Shown in pieces: positions 12,316-23,661 of a DNA stretch of 64,000 nt. This DNA comes from Dromiciops gliroides (lineage: Eukaryota; Chordata; Mammalia; Microbiotheria; Microbiotheriidae): contig NC_057861.1 of assembly GCF_019393635.1 (NCBI RefSeq), positions 62,684,532 to 62,748,531 of the forward strand, in the 5' to 3' direction. Positions within the stretch are counted from its first letter, which is position 1. Every line of letters starts with the position of its first letter. The notes under the pieces are model-generated. The model was not told where the DNA came from. It worked only from the letters and a program-made list of their open reading frames with translations, and did no database searches. Position numbers and translations under genes: made by a program.

Positions 12316-12926
12316 TGTATGATATGATTATGGATTTGAGTCAGATTAAACTCTGAGGATGGGGTCTGGAAGGTACCCAGCCCTGACCCAATATAGTTAG
12401 TTTAGAAGTTTATTGCTTGTCAAATTCTCACTGTCTCCTTTAAGTTTAATTGCCAATTATTTCTTTGACTTCCCAACATAGCCGAAGATAAATTTTAACC
12501 CTGTCATCCTTATCTTTAGAGACAGGGGCCTGGAGAGGGGAGTCAGTGGGAACTGTGAGATTTGAAACATCTGACTCTCACTCCCCTGTTTCCTTTTCCT
12601 TTGGTTTGACCTTGTTCCCCCTCCCCTTTTCCCCCTTGCTCCTGGAACACGTATGCATGTCTCCATACATTGATCACGAGCTGAACACGCACCTTGGATG
12701 AGACAGGATTGGATGTTAGATTGTGAGCTCATCCACCCTAGGTGTACGTGGGGACAGTCCTTTTCAAGATTACTATAAAAACCTAGAGGATTGGGCATAT
12801 CTTTGCAAGACTTCAATGTGTAATTGGGTTTTGCCCGTCCTCATGAGGATGTAATAAATCTGTCTCTGCTTGACTTGGTGGTCTCCTCGAGTTATTTGGG
12901 TAAACTGAGGCAGTTTGCTCCATACA
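12316..12926 (+). repeat. 3' LTR of E provirus
   Basis: This 611-bp LTR begins TGTATGATATGATTATGG directly after a purine-rich tract. The U5 block and the CATACA end match the 5' LTR. Confidence 0.85.
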
Positions 12927-12970
12927 GGTCTTAAGTTTTTCTGTTAACCCCTTTTTTGCCTCCTACATCA

Positions 12971-13247
12971 ATTTCCCCCTTGTGCTTGGATTTGCTCCTG
13001 AACATTTCCTTTTTACTTTAGATATTCATTGACTCGCTATGGGAAAATCAAATTTATTCCATTCCTAGTGGAGACAAGGACTTCTCCCTGAGTCTTCAAA
13101 TGCCATGGTTAAAAACTCTCTTGTTCATCCCTGGAGTACACTGGTGTGGCCCTTCTTTTGCCTGAGAAGCGTGGGATTTCTGGGATTTGTGTTAGTTTCT
13201 TTTAGTGTGCTAGCAGTAACAAAATATTGGATTGAAAGTAGAGCCCA
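12971..13247. other. Unassigned spacer beside B LTR
   Basis: No gene is recognised. The bases immediately right of the LTR are pyrimidine-rich, so this could be polypurine-side ERV sequence, but nothing readable follows. Confidence 0.3.
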
Positions 13248-13395
13248 GGGGCAGCTAGGTTGGCACAGTGGATAAAGCACCACCCTGGATTCAGGAGGAC
13301 CTGAGTTCAAATGTGGCCTCAGAGACTAGACACTTACTAGCTGTGTGACCCTGGGCAAGTCACTTAACCCTCATTGCCCTCTGCCAAAAAAAGCT
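13248..13395 (+). repeat. CORE-SINE, tail type CATTGCCCT
   Basis: The full head, CORE and an A-rich tail are visible. GAGCCCA recurs on both sides (about 13241 and 13430), a possible imperfect duplication that also covers a C/A-rich run. Confidence 0.8.
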
Positions 13396-13445
13396 GAGAA
13401 AGTGGAGCCTCCCCCCCCCCAAAAAAAGTTGAGCCCAATTAGGTT

Positions 13446-14177
13446 TGATGTAGGAGGTAAAGAAGCAGTTAACAGACAAACCTAAGACCCCAGCTCTAAT
13501 TTAGATCTGAGCTCCAAGAGGGATTCAGATCCCAGTTCTGAAAGGGATTAATGGATAATTTAAGACTTGGGCCTTCATTAAAGTCAGGGCCTAGGTTCTT
13601 GTTAACTGGTACCTGGAGGTCTGGCCCCTATTAATTACCCCCATTAATCACCACTCATAACAAAAACATAAAGAGGCAGTTCATAGAGACCTTTACAACA
13701 AAAACATAAAGAGATGGGTTATAGAAATCCTAACTAATAAATGTTAATACCCAGAAACTAGGCCTAAGAATGAAAAACACAGGGACACTCCGACCTTGGT
13801 AAGTTGAGGTAACATGCCCAGAAAAGGCCAAATTTGTCCCCAGATTCACCTTATGACCTGTAAACCCCCCAAACACACCTCCACAGAAAAAGGTACCGGC
13901 CTCGGGGGTTGGCTTAAGCCCCCAGGAACTCCAAATTAGGACAGGCCCTCCCCTGTACCTCCTTAAGGTGGAGATGATTATAATGAGACTGATAATCAAT
14001 TTATCCATACTATAAATATAACTGTCTTTTTTCCTATTCAAGAGACACCTCCATGATGCTCTTCCTGTGGTCACTCACAGGATTGCAATAAAACTTGGGA
14101 AACTGAGTCACTGAGTTTTGTAATTCTTTGGGACACCTCAGGATAAATCTGATCAGTTAAACCCATCTCCCACATCA
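13446..14177 (+). mobile_element. Solo LTR, ERV family B, copy 6
   Basis: This 732-bp LTR runs TGATGTAGGAGG...CCCACATCA and is flanked by GGTT on both sides (13442-13445 and 14178-14181). It is a diverged subtype with its own central segment. AATAAAACTTGGGAAACTG lies near 14087. Confidence 0.85.
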
Positions 14178-14380
14178 GGTTCATGAAGATCTGATCCTAG
14201 AGGTAACAGGGCTGGCAGAGTCTAAATGAAAACCAGGCTGGTGAGCTGGTGCCAGGAGCAGAGGGGGTGGGGTCCCCCTTTTGCTCCTGATTCCCTGCAG
14301 AGATGCGTGGAAGGTGGTGGTGGAGGGTAGGGAAGGGTCAGAAAACAAGTAGTCTAGTTATGCTCAAGGTTCTGCTTTCT
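14178..14380. other. Unassigned spacer
   Basis: Single-copy-looking sequence continues on the other side of the next SINE. No exon-like frame with splice sites was recognised. Confidence 0.3.
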
Positions 14381-14537
14381 TTTTTTTTTGTTGTTTTTTT
14401 AGTGAGGCAATCAGGGTTAAGTGACTTGCCCAGGGTCACACAGCTAGTAAGTGTCAAGTGTCTGAGGCCAGACTTGAACTCAGGTCCTCCTGAATCCAGG
14501 GCCGGTGCTCCATCCACTGCACCATCTAGCTGCCCCC
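14381..14537 (-). repeat. CORE-SINE, tail type AATC(A)GG
   Basis: The target duplication CAAGGTTCT(G/A)CTTTCT flanks it (14365-14380 and about 14538). Confidence 0.85.
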
Positions 14538-14635
14538 CAAGGTTCTACTTTCTCTGAGAACAAGCAAGAGCCAACAGACACAGCCCAGGCTGCTGTCAGC
14601 TACCCAGGGAACTTTCTGAAACCCTCCTTCTCCTT

Positions 14636-14791
14636 TTTTGGGGGGGTGTGTGTGGGGTGGGGCAATGAGGGTTAAGTGACTTGCCTAGGGTCACACAGCT
14701 AGTAAGTGTCAAGAGTCTGAGGTTGGATTTGAACTCAGGTCCTCCTGAAACGAGGGCCAATGCGTTATCCACTGTGCCACCTAGCTGCCCC
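14636..14791 (-). repeat. CORE-SINE, tail type CATTGCCCC
   Basis: A G/T-rich degenerate tail (14638-14660) leads into GGGCAATGAGGGTTAAG. The head end is CTAGCTGCCCC. Confidence 0.8.
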
Positions 14792-15256
14792 ACTTCCTCC
14801 TCCTTTTTACAGCTGCCACTGCCTAGCTACCACCACAGCCTCCAGGAAGGCTTCTTTGCTTCTCTTTTGAGCTCTGCCTCAAACCTCCCAAGAAAGGGAG
14901 AAGTATGATGTGTTTGGTGGGGGTGGGGGTGGGGCGGCTACTTCATGCTGTTCTGCGGACAAAACATCTTCAGGTACTGGGAGCTTGTTATTTCAGACAG
15001 CACAGCAGCAGCCTCTCTCCTCTATACACAACCCTACCCCATCCCCATGGCCCTGAAGGAAGTGGATATCTGTACCTAAATCTTGTTTGAGGTGCCCCTG
15101 AATGTCCCATGATGAGTAGTCATCATGGTTGCAGATGTGGGGGCTGTGTGTGGGAGGGGAGTAACAGGATGGAGAGAAGGAATCTGGGGACTGGGAAAAT
15201 CAAACAATCAATTTTTAAAAGTTGACTTTTGTTATTTTTTAAATAAAAAATAAAAA
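14792..15256. other. Unassigned, no gene seen
   Basis: The sequence looks unique and moderately GC-rich. The only notable element is a short GGTGGGGGTGGGGGTGGGG run near 14920. A splice-like CAG is present but no family could be assigned to any frame. Confidence 0.3.
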
Positions 15257-15405
15257 GGGGGCAGTTAGGTGGCACTGGCCCTGGATTCAGGAGGACCTGA
15301 GTTCAAATCTAGCCTCAGACACTTGACACTAGTTGTGTGACCCTGGGCAAGTCACTTAACCCTCATTGCCCTGCAAAACAAAAACAAAAACAAAAACAAA
15401 AAACC
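15257..15405 (+). repeat. CORE-SINE with (CAAAAA)n tail
   Basis: The head is shortened around GGTGGCACTGGCCC. The tail is a (CAAAAA)n microsatellite at about 15375-15402. Confidence 0.8.
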
Positions 15406-15728
15406 CCCATCAATTTATAAATGACCAAGTAAAATGTGAAATTTCTGGGGTTCAGAAACTGATTATTTCAATTTACATAACTCCTTATGGGAAAAATTCC
15501 TTCAGTACTGTTTTCATCACTCATTGTGCCTTCTGGAACCAATTAATGACAAGTACTGAGGTACCACTGTATAGGACCACTGATGACTGCTCAAGGTAGG
15601 TCACAGAAAAGGCAAAACTACTCTGTGAGAGGGCATAGCTACATGGCACAGTGCATGGAGTGATGGACCTAGAAGTAGTGTTAACATGGAAATTAATGAA
15701 ACAATCTCTATAGGAGAAATAAGGTCTT
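15406..15728. other. Unassigned spacer left of the A provirus
   Basis: No known repeat or gene was recognised. It ends in GTCTT, the pre-integration target of the provirus. Confidence 0.3.
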
Positions 15729-16201
15729 TGTGAGGGAAAAATCCATCCTCTTCTCAATAATTCTCAGGAACTCAGCAGCGAGGTGACAAAGGCTTTATTT
15801 TCTTCTCATGAGAAGGAGGCACCCTAGTGTGCAGCTAGTGGGTGCCCCGAAAGGGGGCTCGCAGGCCCTGTTTTATACCCTAGTCCCTAACGGGAATGGA
15901 CCTTCCCCTTTTTCATCACTGGTCGGGGTTACAATCTACGAGCAAAAACTAGCTAATCAGAACTCAGTATTCCTACCCCTCTTCCTTGATTGGGCATAAC
16001 TCAGGAGTGGACCTTATACTTCCTTATATGGACAGAACTCTGGAGAGGACCTAATTGAGACCAGGGCTCCTTGAAGCATGTGACCTTACTAACCTGAGGG
16101 GGAGGAGGGGATCTGAGACCTTTGTCCTACAAACAGGTCAGGAGTAGTATGACTGACTTGTTATATCCACATTGAGAGGAGACAACTACCCATTTCTCAC
16201 A
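15729..16201 (-). repeat. 3' LTR of A provirus
   Basis: This LTR carries the TTCTCATGAGAAGGAGGC variant shared with the solo LTR at 2180-2651. A purine tract (GAGGAGGGAT on the minus strand) adjoins it. Confidence 0.88.
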
Positions 16202-17819
16202 ATCCCTCCTCTATTTTTGACTATTTGGCTCCTCTCATTCCATTTATTGAATATTTCCTCTGCCTTTTGGTCTAAATCTGTGAATCCTATGCTATCTAGG
16301 CAGATTAGAGCATCAGAAGACCCTTTTTGCCCCTCTGGGCTGTGTTTCTTTCTTGATTTTGACTCAGATTTGGAGAAATGCTCAGATGCCATGGTAAAGA
16401 GGGTGGCCAGTCACACCAACCCACAAGTCCCAGACTAGTTAGGGGGTAAGGTTGATCTTCCACCACATAGGTTGGCTCAGGGGAGGATCAGGGATGAAAA
16501 ATCTACCGAGTTGTTCTTGGTTACTTCCCATGTTTGGACACAACTCATATTACCCAAGACCAGAAAACCTCTCACCCATCTGGAGAGACAGGCAGGATGG
16601 TTTCCTTGGGACTCCAACAAAAGTGGATATGATCTTTTCTGCTGTCCTTTTTATCACAGGGAAGAATAGCTCCAAATCCCTGCAACTCTCACCCTTTGCC
16701 AACCCGTTCTGGCATAATTGAAGGAAACACCGGAACCCCTCCAGGCTAAAATGTGGACTTAGAGTAGGGGCAGCTGGTCTTCTCAAAGCACTGACCCATT
16801 CCATCCGAGCATTTGAATCTCTAAACCCAGTCTCTGTCTCCACTGTCTGTCTCACATCCTTAACTTCACTGACCTGCAACTCAGGAGTTTCAGGGTTTCC
16901 TAATTTCCCTTCTGGACTTGGAGAGGTTATTTCTAGAGTCTTAAAAAGATAGGGTGATGTAGGATCCATGAGATTTTTCAAAGGATATTCCTATTCTTCC
17001 TACGGGATCAGTTCCTCCTTCAGATGCCCATATACCAAATCCTTTTTGCTCCTCCACTACTTGTTTGCCTGAGCAGCTCCCACTACCCCAAAATGTTACC
17101 TCCCTTCCCCCTTTTTGTACCAGGCTTGGTATATTGTACATTAAAGTCTTTTTAAACTTCACCCTTGGTCGATCAGATTCCTTATTCACAGTCCACTGCT
17201 CATGTTTTGACTCTGGTTTTTCTTCTGGAAAAGATGCCCCTTTTACTTGAGAGTAGTGAGTCCAGTTTTGCTCCTTAGTCTTCACTGCAATGTCAGTGAA
17301 AAGTAACACCAGGAACGGCCCTTCCCAATCAGGCTCCAACTTGTTGCTCTTCCAGGCTCTTATCAATACCCAGTCTCCAGGCTTAAATTGGTGAGCTGGA
17401 AACTCAAGAAGTCTGGGCCAGAAGTCCCTTCTGTCGGAGTAAAGAAACAGAGGCAGAGAGGCCAGAAATATCTGAGAAACATGCTTTTCATTTCTATTAT
17501 TGGGAACTCAGTTTCCCTTCCCAAGTAAAGATCACATATACATTTAAAGCTTGGCATACCTGATTTTCATTAGACCCAAATTTAGGCAAAAGGACTGAAC
17601 CTCCCTTGAGGGGAATCCCAGCCCATATTAGGCAACAATATTTTATCATTCTCTTCTTGCATTTTCCTCTATACTTCTCAAACTTATTCCAGATTTCTAA
17701 TTTGTCTCCCAAAGGGCTGTCTTTGGGAATTTTAGGGAGGTGTACTCTCTTCCTTTTCTGTATCACTAGACATGGCATTCCTCATCTTTAATGAACCCTT
17801 TGAATTCTTGGGGACCACC

Positions 17820-18165
17820 CCTGCCTGGCACACTACTTGGCATCTCCTGGTACATTGCTTGGCACACCTGGTGCTTACGGACTCCAATAGCCTGGCACAC
17901 TGCTTGGCCTGATTGGCACTCCTGGCACCTACGGACTTTAACTGCCTGGCAAACTGGTTGGCACACCTGGCACCTTGGCACCTACAGACTTTAACCACCT
18001 GGCACACTGATTGGCACACCTGGCACCTACGGACTTTAACTGCCTGGCACACTGGTTGGCACACCTGGCACCTACGGACTTTAACCGCCTGGCACACTGG
18101 TTGGCACACCTGGCACCTACGGACTCTAACTGCTTGGTACCTTGGCACACCCAAAATCAAGAAAG
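17820..18165. repeat. 45-bp minisatellite inside the A provirus
   Basis: Six units contain CACCTACGGACTTTAAC and TGGCACACTGGTTGGCACA. Starts of the GGACT/AGACT landmark are at 17879, 17933, 17986, 18031, 18076 and 18121. The last three steps are exactly 45 bp; the earlier two are 53-54 bp through small internal additions. Because 45 is a multiple of three, several frames stay open on both strands, giving Cys/Gln/Val-rich or Trp/His/Leu-rich repeats. These are not evidence of a protein. Confidence 0.85.
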
Positions 18166-19606
18166 AGAATCCAGGAACCCCAGAATCCTGCATCAGGAGT
18201 AAAAAGCTGTTCCAGTGAGAGATGCCAAGAATGCCCCATGCTGTTAAAAACTTCCCCAAGCCACCTGCAAAGGAGTCTATAAAGTGATCATCTTTACCCT
18301 TCTAATTTAATAAGACAATTAAAGAATCTAATACCATTGATACCAGTTGCCATGGCCAAATTCAACATTGTGTTTATCATGCCAGCTGGGATAATCATGG
18401 GGATTACCATAAAAGAACAGAAGTTGGCAAGCCTCATGGAATACAGTGTAGGGGAAACCGAGTCCTCTCTCCCCGTGGATAGTTGGCACCTTGTTTGCTC
18501 AGATCTGATAACTCAGAAGAAAGGCAATTAATGTAAAAGAATGTATATCTAAAAGCTTCAGAGAAGGCTTTCAGTTAATCAATAAATTCAAACAGTATTT
18601 AACCCTTAGCAAAATCACAAAACCAATTTACAATAGCATGCAACAACTGCTAAATATTACCATAATTTCCATCTGTCAACAGTTTACCAATTAAAACATG
18701 GAATCAGTTTTCTCAGGATATTAAAGCAGAATTCTCAAACATTTTTTTTTTAACTTTTTCTTTTCTAAGAAAAGGCATTGAATTCACATTCCCCTTTCCC
18801 AAGCAAATGAATTGCCTGGGGTTAACCAGGTCTTTGTTAATCCTAGACACTTGAAGGACCCATAGGCCTCCCCCACCTTTCCCAAGCAAACCCTTTTGTT
18901 TTTCTAATGGGCCTAGTTTACCAGAGAAGTTCCCTGGGGCAAATTAAAAGAACCCCCCCCTCCCCACAAAACCAAACCAAAGGACAGACACTCCCAAAGA
19001 GATACTGAGTAACTCCAGGACCACCACCCTTCACTCCAGTCTCCTCCACCCCCAGGGAAGACAAGATTAGGTGTGGCTGCTGTCCCTGTGGTACGAGGTG
19101 GGGAGTGAGATGACCTGAGGGATCTGGAGCTGCCCCTCCCCCAACAAGATACCCCTACAGTCAGATGATGACCCCATTGGACTGAGCCACGCCTCCACAC
19201 CATGCCCTCTTCTCATGAGATGAAATTCAGGGACCTCTCTCCTGGCTTTCCCGCCCAAAGAAAACTTTATACTAAACCCCGATAACATTTTGCTCTATCC
19301 TCACAATCTTGGGAGGTAAGCTTTCATTCATAAATTCACCCAATACCCCTGCAAAAAACCTATAGCAGTGACTCCCGACCATGAGCCTAACAAACCAGAG
19401 CACTGGCTTGGCTTTTCCTTCCTCCCCAAGGCAATCCCTGTTTTGATAAATTCTTACCCCCTTGGTGAGCATGCTCCACCCTGCGTTTGTGAGATCTCTG
19501 CTGAGTTCCTTGAACTCAGGAATTGGGAGTGACCCCCTCCGGGCTCCCATCGCTGGTGAAGGGTGTTGGGAGTGCTGCAACCCGGAGGGCCCCCGCACCT
19601 CCTTAC

Positions 19607-19624
19607 ATCTTGGTGGGACCTCCA
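19607..19624 (-). promoter_or_regulatory. Retroviral primer-binding site, Gln-type
   Basis: On the minus strand TGGAGGTCCCACCAAGAT starts two bases after the 5' LTR. It matches the 3' end of vertebrate tRNA-Gln plus CCA with one difference, as remembered. Confidence 0.7.
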
Positions 19625-19626
19625 AT

Positions 19627-20100
19627 TGTGAGGGAAAAATCCATCCTCTTCTCAATAATTCTCAGGAACTCAGCAGCGAGGTGACAAAAGCTCTTTTTTT
19701 TCCTTCTCTCGAAGAGGCACCCTAGTGTGCAGCTAAATGGGTGCCCAGAAAGGGGGCTCACAGGCCCTGTTTTATACCCTAGTCCCTAACAGGAATGGAC
19801 CTTTCCCTTTTTCATCACTGGTCGGGGTTACAATCTACTAGCAAAAACTAGCTAATTGGAATGCAGTATTCCCACCCCTCTTCCTTGTATGGGCATGACT
19901 CAGGAGTGGACCTTATATTTCCTTATATGGACAGAACTCTGGAGAGGACCTAATTGAGACCAGGGCTCCTTGAACCATGTGACCTTGCTAACCTGAGGGG
20001 GAGGAGGGGATCTGAGACCTTTGTCCTACAAACAGGTCAGGAGGAGTATGACTGACTTGTTATATCCACATTGAGAGGAGATGACTACCCATTTCTCACA
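19627..20100 (-). repeat. 5' LTR of A provirus
   Basis: This 474-bp LTR carries the TCTCGAAGAGGCACC variant, as in the solo LTR at 666-1138, so it is of the other subtype from its partner LTR. Confidence 0.88.
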
Positions 20101-20698
20101 GTCTTTAATCGGGGCAGATGAGCTATAACTCAGAGTATCACAAAACAAGATGCTAGGAATACCCAAAGATGGGAACTGAGGACAGGGTTTATATGTGGTA
20201 ACAGAACAAAGGGAACTATGAGCCAGTCCTTGAGTTAAGTATAGAAGCTTACTTAACTCTAAATGGAAACTGCTTAATGTAAATGGACTCTTTTACATAA
20301 TAACCTAAAGTCCAGGGAGTAAGGTGGGGAATCTTTGGGAGGGGATAGTTTGTTTAGGGGAGATCCATAAATCAATGAAGAGTCTAGAATTGACAAAGAT
20401 TGGTTAGCCCCAGGCAATTCATTGGCCTGGGAATGGAGAGTAGGTGGGGAATCTGTCAGTTCACAGTAAATTTGTGGTCATCAGTAGCAAGATTCATCTT
20501 CCTGAGTTCAAATCTGGCCTCACTCTGGGCAAGTCACATAACCCTTGATAACTATATTTAACTCTGGAGCAGTTCTATAGTTTCTTCTGACTCTGGAGTA
20601 GTCTTTTGTTTCCCTTTTGTTCTGTTACCCCATAAAAACCCTGTCTTCCATTCCCATCTTTGGGAATTCCTAGCTTTTTGCTTCTTTCTTTGTGATAC
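20101..20698. repeat. Two inverted copies of one repeat, probably L1 5'-region
   Basis: About 20134-20215 (+) and 20608-20698 (reverse) are diverged inverted copies. Both carry GCTAGGAAT, CCCAAAGATGGGAA, GACAGGGTTT and GGTAACAGAACAAA. The right copy continues across the next LTR to 23699-23965. The loop holds a small SINE fragment near 20505-20545. Confidence 0.5.
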
Positions 20699-20791
20699 TG
20701 TGTGGGATAGATGGACTTGAGTCAGTCCAGATTTTGAGGATGGAGTCTGAAAACTACCCATCCCCCAGTCCCTGTTATTGTCAGATCATTC

Positions 20792-21401
20792 TGATATAGT
20801 TGGAAAATGGGGTACGGGTTGGGGTTGCGGTTCTTGGGAATTCCTCTTTAAAGAATTAGACCCTCTTGCACACAAAATTTAGAACAAGGTGATAGTTTAT
20901 TTAGGAGCAAGGGAAGGGAAGGGTGGGGGGAGGGAAACCATGAAAGAAATCCTTAGACTTTTCATGGGGAGATTTGGCATAAAGCACATGGCTCAGAGGT
21001 ACCAAATCTCCTCGAACAGGAGACCGGAAGGTACTTTTATAGAGGACTGATGGGGGTGGCCCATCTGCCCGTGAAAAGTTCCTTTAGTGAGAGAGGACCA
21101 TCCCCCACTGGTGGTAGCTGGGGGAATTGGGTGAGCAGTGGAGGACCATCCCCCACTGGTAGTGACTAAAGGAATTGGGTGAGGGGTGGCTACAGATCCC
21201 TCTTCAGAACCCAAAGGCTGAAGCCACACCCAAACTTATCTCCCCAGGATAAGGGAGACCAGAATGAAGGGTAGGAATCCCAAGCTAGCTCAGTCCGATT
21301 TGGTTCCTCTAGGCGTTATCTGTCCTCTGGTTTAGTTTCTCAAGGAGAAAATTCCTCGGTGTGCCCCAGAGAAATTCTGGGGTGCTCTGCGCCCCATGAC
21401 A
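20792..21401 (-). mobile_element. Solo LTR, ERV family C, copy 2
   Basis: On the plus strand it runs TGATAT...CATGACA with 4-bp ATTC on both sides (20788-20791 and 21402-21405). It has an internal near-duplicate block GGACCATCCCCCACTGGT at about 21087 and 21143. Confidence 0.88.
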
Positions 21402-21630
21402 ATTCTGTTCATGTTTCATCCCACTGCTAATAACAGAAATCATGTATTTTGCTTTGCTGACCATGGTACCACCCTCCCTGCCTACATTCCAAAGCCCTCA
21501 GTCCTTGTTATGGGTTAGTTATGCTGTCGCTACAACACACCTCCTCCTCTTGTTCTATGACCAGGCAGGAAAGATGTTTTCTGCTAGCATGGACCCCACC
21601 CTGATACTACATCCCCCTTTTTACATTCTT

Positions 21631-21784
21631 GTTTTTTTTTTTTTTTTTTAGTGAGGCAATTGGGGTTAAGTGACTTGCCCAGGGTCACACAGCTAGTAAG
21701 TGTTAAGTGTCTGAGGCCAGATTTGAACTCAGGTACTCCTGAATCCAGGGCTGGTGCTCTATTCACTGCACCACCTAGCTGCCC
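21631..21784 (-). repeat. CORE-SINE, tail type AATTGCCTCAC
   Basis: The duplication CCCCTTTTTACATTCTT precedes it and recurs after the head. It lies inside the E-type LTR. Confidence 0.88.
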
Positions 21785-22134
21785 CCCCTTTTTACATTCT
21801 TAAGCCCCAGCTCCTGGTACCTTCTCTCTCCTCTTCCCCCTTGCCCCTCCTTACACTGGTGGAGCGATTTCACCCTTTCCCCCTCACCCCCTCACCCCCT
21901 CAGAGTATCCATACTCTGATCAGGAGCTGAACATGCATACTGGGTGAGACAGGATTGGATGTTAGATTGTGAGCTCACCCTGTGCACTAGGGGACCCCGC
22001 CCCTCAAAACTTCCATAAAAACCCAACTCATGCGTCCATTAGTGCATTCCTCATCCCTTGTATGGGGTTGCCCATTCTCATGAGAATGTAATAAATCTGC
22101 CTCTGCTTGACTTGGTGGTCTCCTTGAGTTATTA

Positions 22135-23661
22135 ATAAGAGTATTATAAAATATAAACTTGATAACATGACTATAAAAAGCTTTTACAAATATTCTTTTT
22201 TTTTAAACTAAGTGTAAAACACAATCTCAAAAGCATGAAAATCTCTATGAAAATAGACCCATACCATTAATTTCAAAATGTAGATGTAATAGCATAGAAA
22301 TCCTATGTAACCTCTGAACTGACACTATTACTCAGAGTGAATTCAGAACACTTTTGATTCCGGTATCTAAAATTCCCAATACTCATATCAATGCCTTGCT
22401 GCTTACTTCTACATTTCTGTAAAATATATACCCTCCCATGGCAAAAGAAGCAGAGTCTTGAACTATGTTGATGATTGTCATTCTTATTCAGCTTAAGTTT
22501 TTCTTCTTTAACTCCTCTATATTGTCTGTCAGTCTTTTCACCATACAAATGCTTTATAAGTTTACTAATTAAAGACAAAAGCAGATTAGTAAAATTATGA
22601 ACAAAACGAGCATATCTGGAATTTAAAGGGCTTTCTAAGGTTGAGTCAGAAGCACAGCCAGGCCAGGGAAGGGCTGAGCCTGAAGCAGCAAATGCAGGTA
22701 GAGAAAACTGCGCATGCATTAGATCTTCCCAGAGAGGGGACTCAAGGGGCTTAGCCAAGGGAGGGGTAGAAGGTGGGGTCTGGAGAGGAGGGGAGGAACC
22801 AGAGCAATTTGAATCAGACTTGATTTTGAACTCAGGCCTGGATTCCCCTTACCCCACTTTGCCTCCAGGTGCTAGGGGATTAAAAGCTTCCAGAGGTTGG
22901 GTTGTTGCCTCCAGGCATGCAAAATTAGAGCAACAATTAGTGTTAGAACTTGGAAAAGCTGCAGAAATCAGAGTTTTCTCTGAAAAAGCATGGCCGGGAG
23001 AGGGGGAGCACTCTTGTGTGAGCACTTTGCTGACTCTTCTAACAAAAATTAAAAATCCACAAAAACAAAGCATTAACATGATCTTATCCCCCATTTGTCT
23101 GGTTAAACAGACTAAAATCAAAAATAGGATAATTAGGGAGTTTAAAAGGTCCATTTGAAAAAATTTATAGGGAAAACACCCGGCAATTCAGCAGTACTTT
23201 GGATTTAAAGGGATAGGGTAGGGGAAATTTCTTACCCTACCGGAAGATCAGAAGAGTGAGGTTCAGCTTTCCTCTTCGTGGTCAGCCATCTGTTAAAGGC
23301 TAAAATTCTAGCTAAACTGCCTAAAATATCTAATGAGTGGTCGCCAATAAATTATAAGCTTTAGCAAGAGTTAGACTTTTAAGCATTTATTAAGGAGAAT
23401 AAGAATTTGGTAAAGAGAGAAGAAAAGGCCTAGATTCCTATCTATTAAAGGGAGAGTGCATTTCTAGCTCCCTTCTCCACCATCATCCCCAGGAAAAGAG
23501 AGAAAGGCAGAGCACCCGGCTCCCCCTTCCTCCTCCCACCAGCAAACGTCACTTCCCGACACCAAAGAAAAGACGCATGGTCCTGCCCTCAAAGATCTTC
23601 CTTCATGGCGGAGCTTTCCTATAGTAAGTCTCCAGTAGGTGGCATCATTCCAATCATTACA
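22135..23661 (-). mobile_element. ERV family F proviral remnant inside an E-type LTR
   Basis: The F LTR at 23291-23661 is the right (5') end, and the interior runs left from it. A short stretch near 22.4 kb resembles a retroviral zinc-knuckle (Cys-rich) region. No second LTR is present, so the fossil is truncated and broken. The primer site next to the LTR (TGGCTGACCACGAAGAGG) was not matched to a tRNA. Confidence 0.6.

Larger units (their letters stand above)
6236..12926 (+). mobile_element. ERV family E provirus with complete ends, no readable genes
   Basis: This 6.7-kb element begins TGTATGATATG and ends GCTCCATACA. It is flanked by the 4-bp duplication GGTC (6232-6235 and 12927-12930). 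Its parts are a 5' LTR at 6236-7077, a Pro-type primer site at 7080-7097, a repetitive leader at about 7395-7780, a purine-rich tract at about 12299-12315 and a 3' LTR at 12316-12926. The two LTRs differ in length. I recognise no gag, pol or env domain in the 5.2-kb interior, which is AT-rich from about 8.6 to 11.2 kb. It is a gammaretrovirus-like (class I) fossil, either very broken or a non-autonomous form. Confidence 0.85.
5576..12970 (-). mobile_element. LTR, ERV family B, copy 3, split by an E provirus
   Basis: The pieces 5576-6235 and 12927-12970 together give one TGATGT...ACATCA LTR of the B remnant whose leader lies to the left. GGTC is duplicated where the E provirus entered. An (ATTT)n run lies inside at about 6012-6042. 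Confidence 0.8.
15729..20100 (-). mobile_element. ERV family A provirus with complete ends
   Basis: This 4.37-kb class I-type element is flanked by the 5-bp duplication GTCTT (15724-15728 and 20101-20105). On the minus strand its parts are a 5' LTR at 19627-20100, a Gln-type primer site at 19607-19624, an interior of about 3.4 kb, a polypurine tract at about 16202-16215 and a 3' LTR at 15729-16201. A short integrase C-terminal-like stretch (W-E-G-P-F-L-V-L-L) reads near 17.3 kb, with env-like text expected beyond it. The interior is too short for a full gene set, so the element is broken in many places. Its LTRs differ at roughly 25 positions in 474, an age of the order of ten million years or more if no conversion occurred. 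Confidence 0.88.

Noticed and set aside
17820-18165. CRISPR-like regular array
   Set aside because: The units are tandem with no unique spacers, and this is mammalian DNA.
17732-18259. 175-codon minus-strand frame with Cys/Gln/Val repeats
   Set aside because: It is the 45-bp minisatellite inside an ERV. Overlapping frames on both strands are equally open, so openness follows from the period, not from coding.
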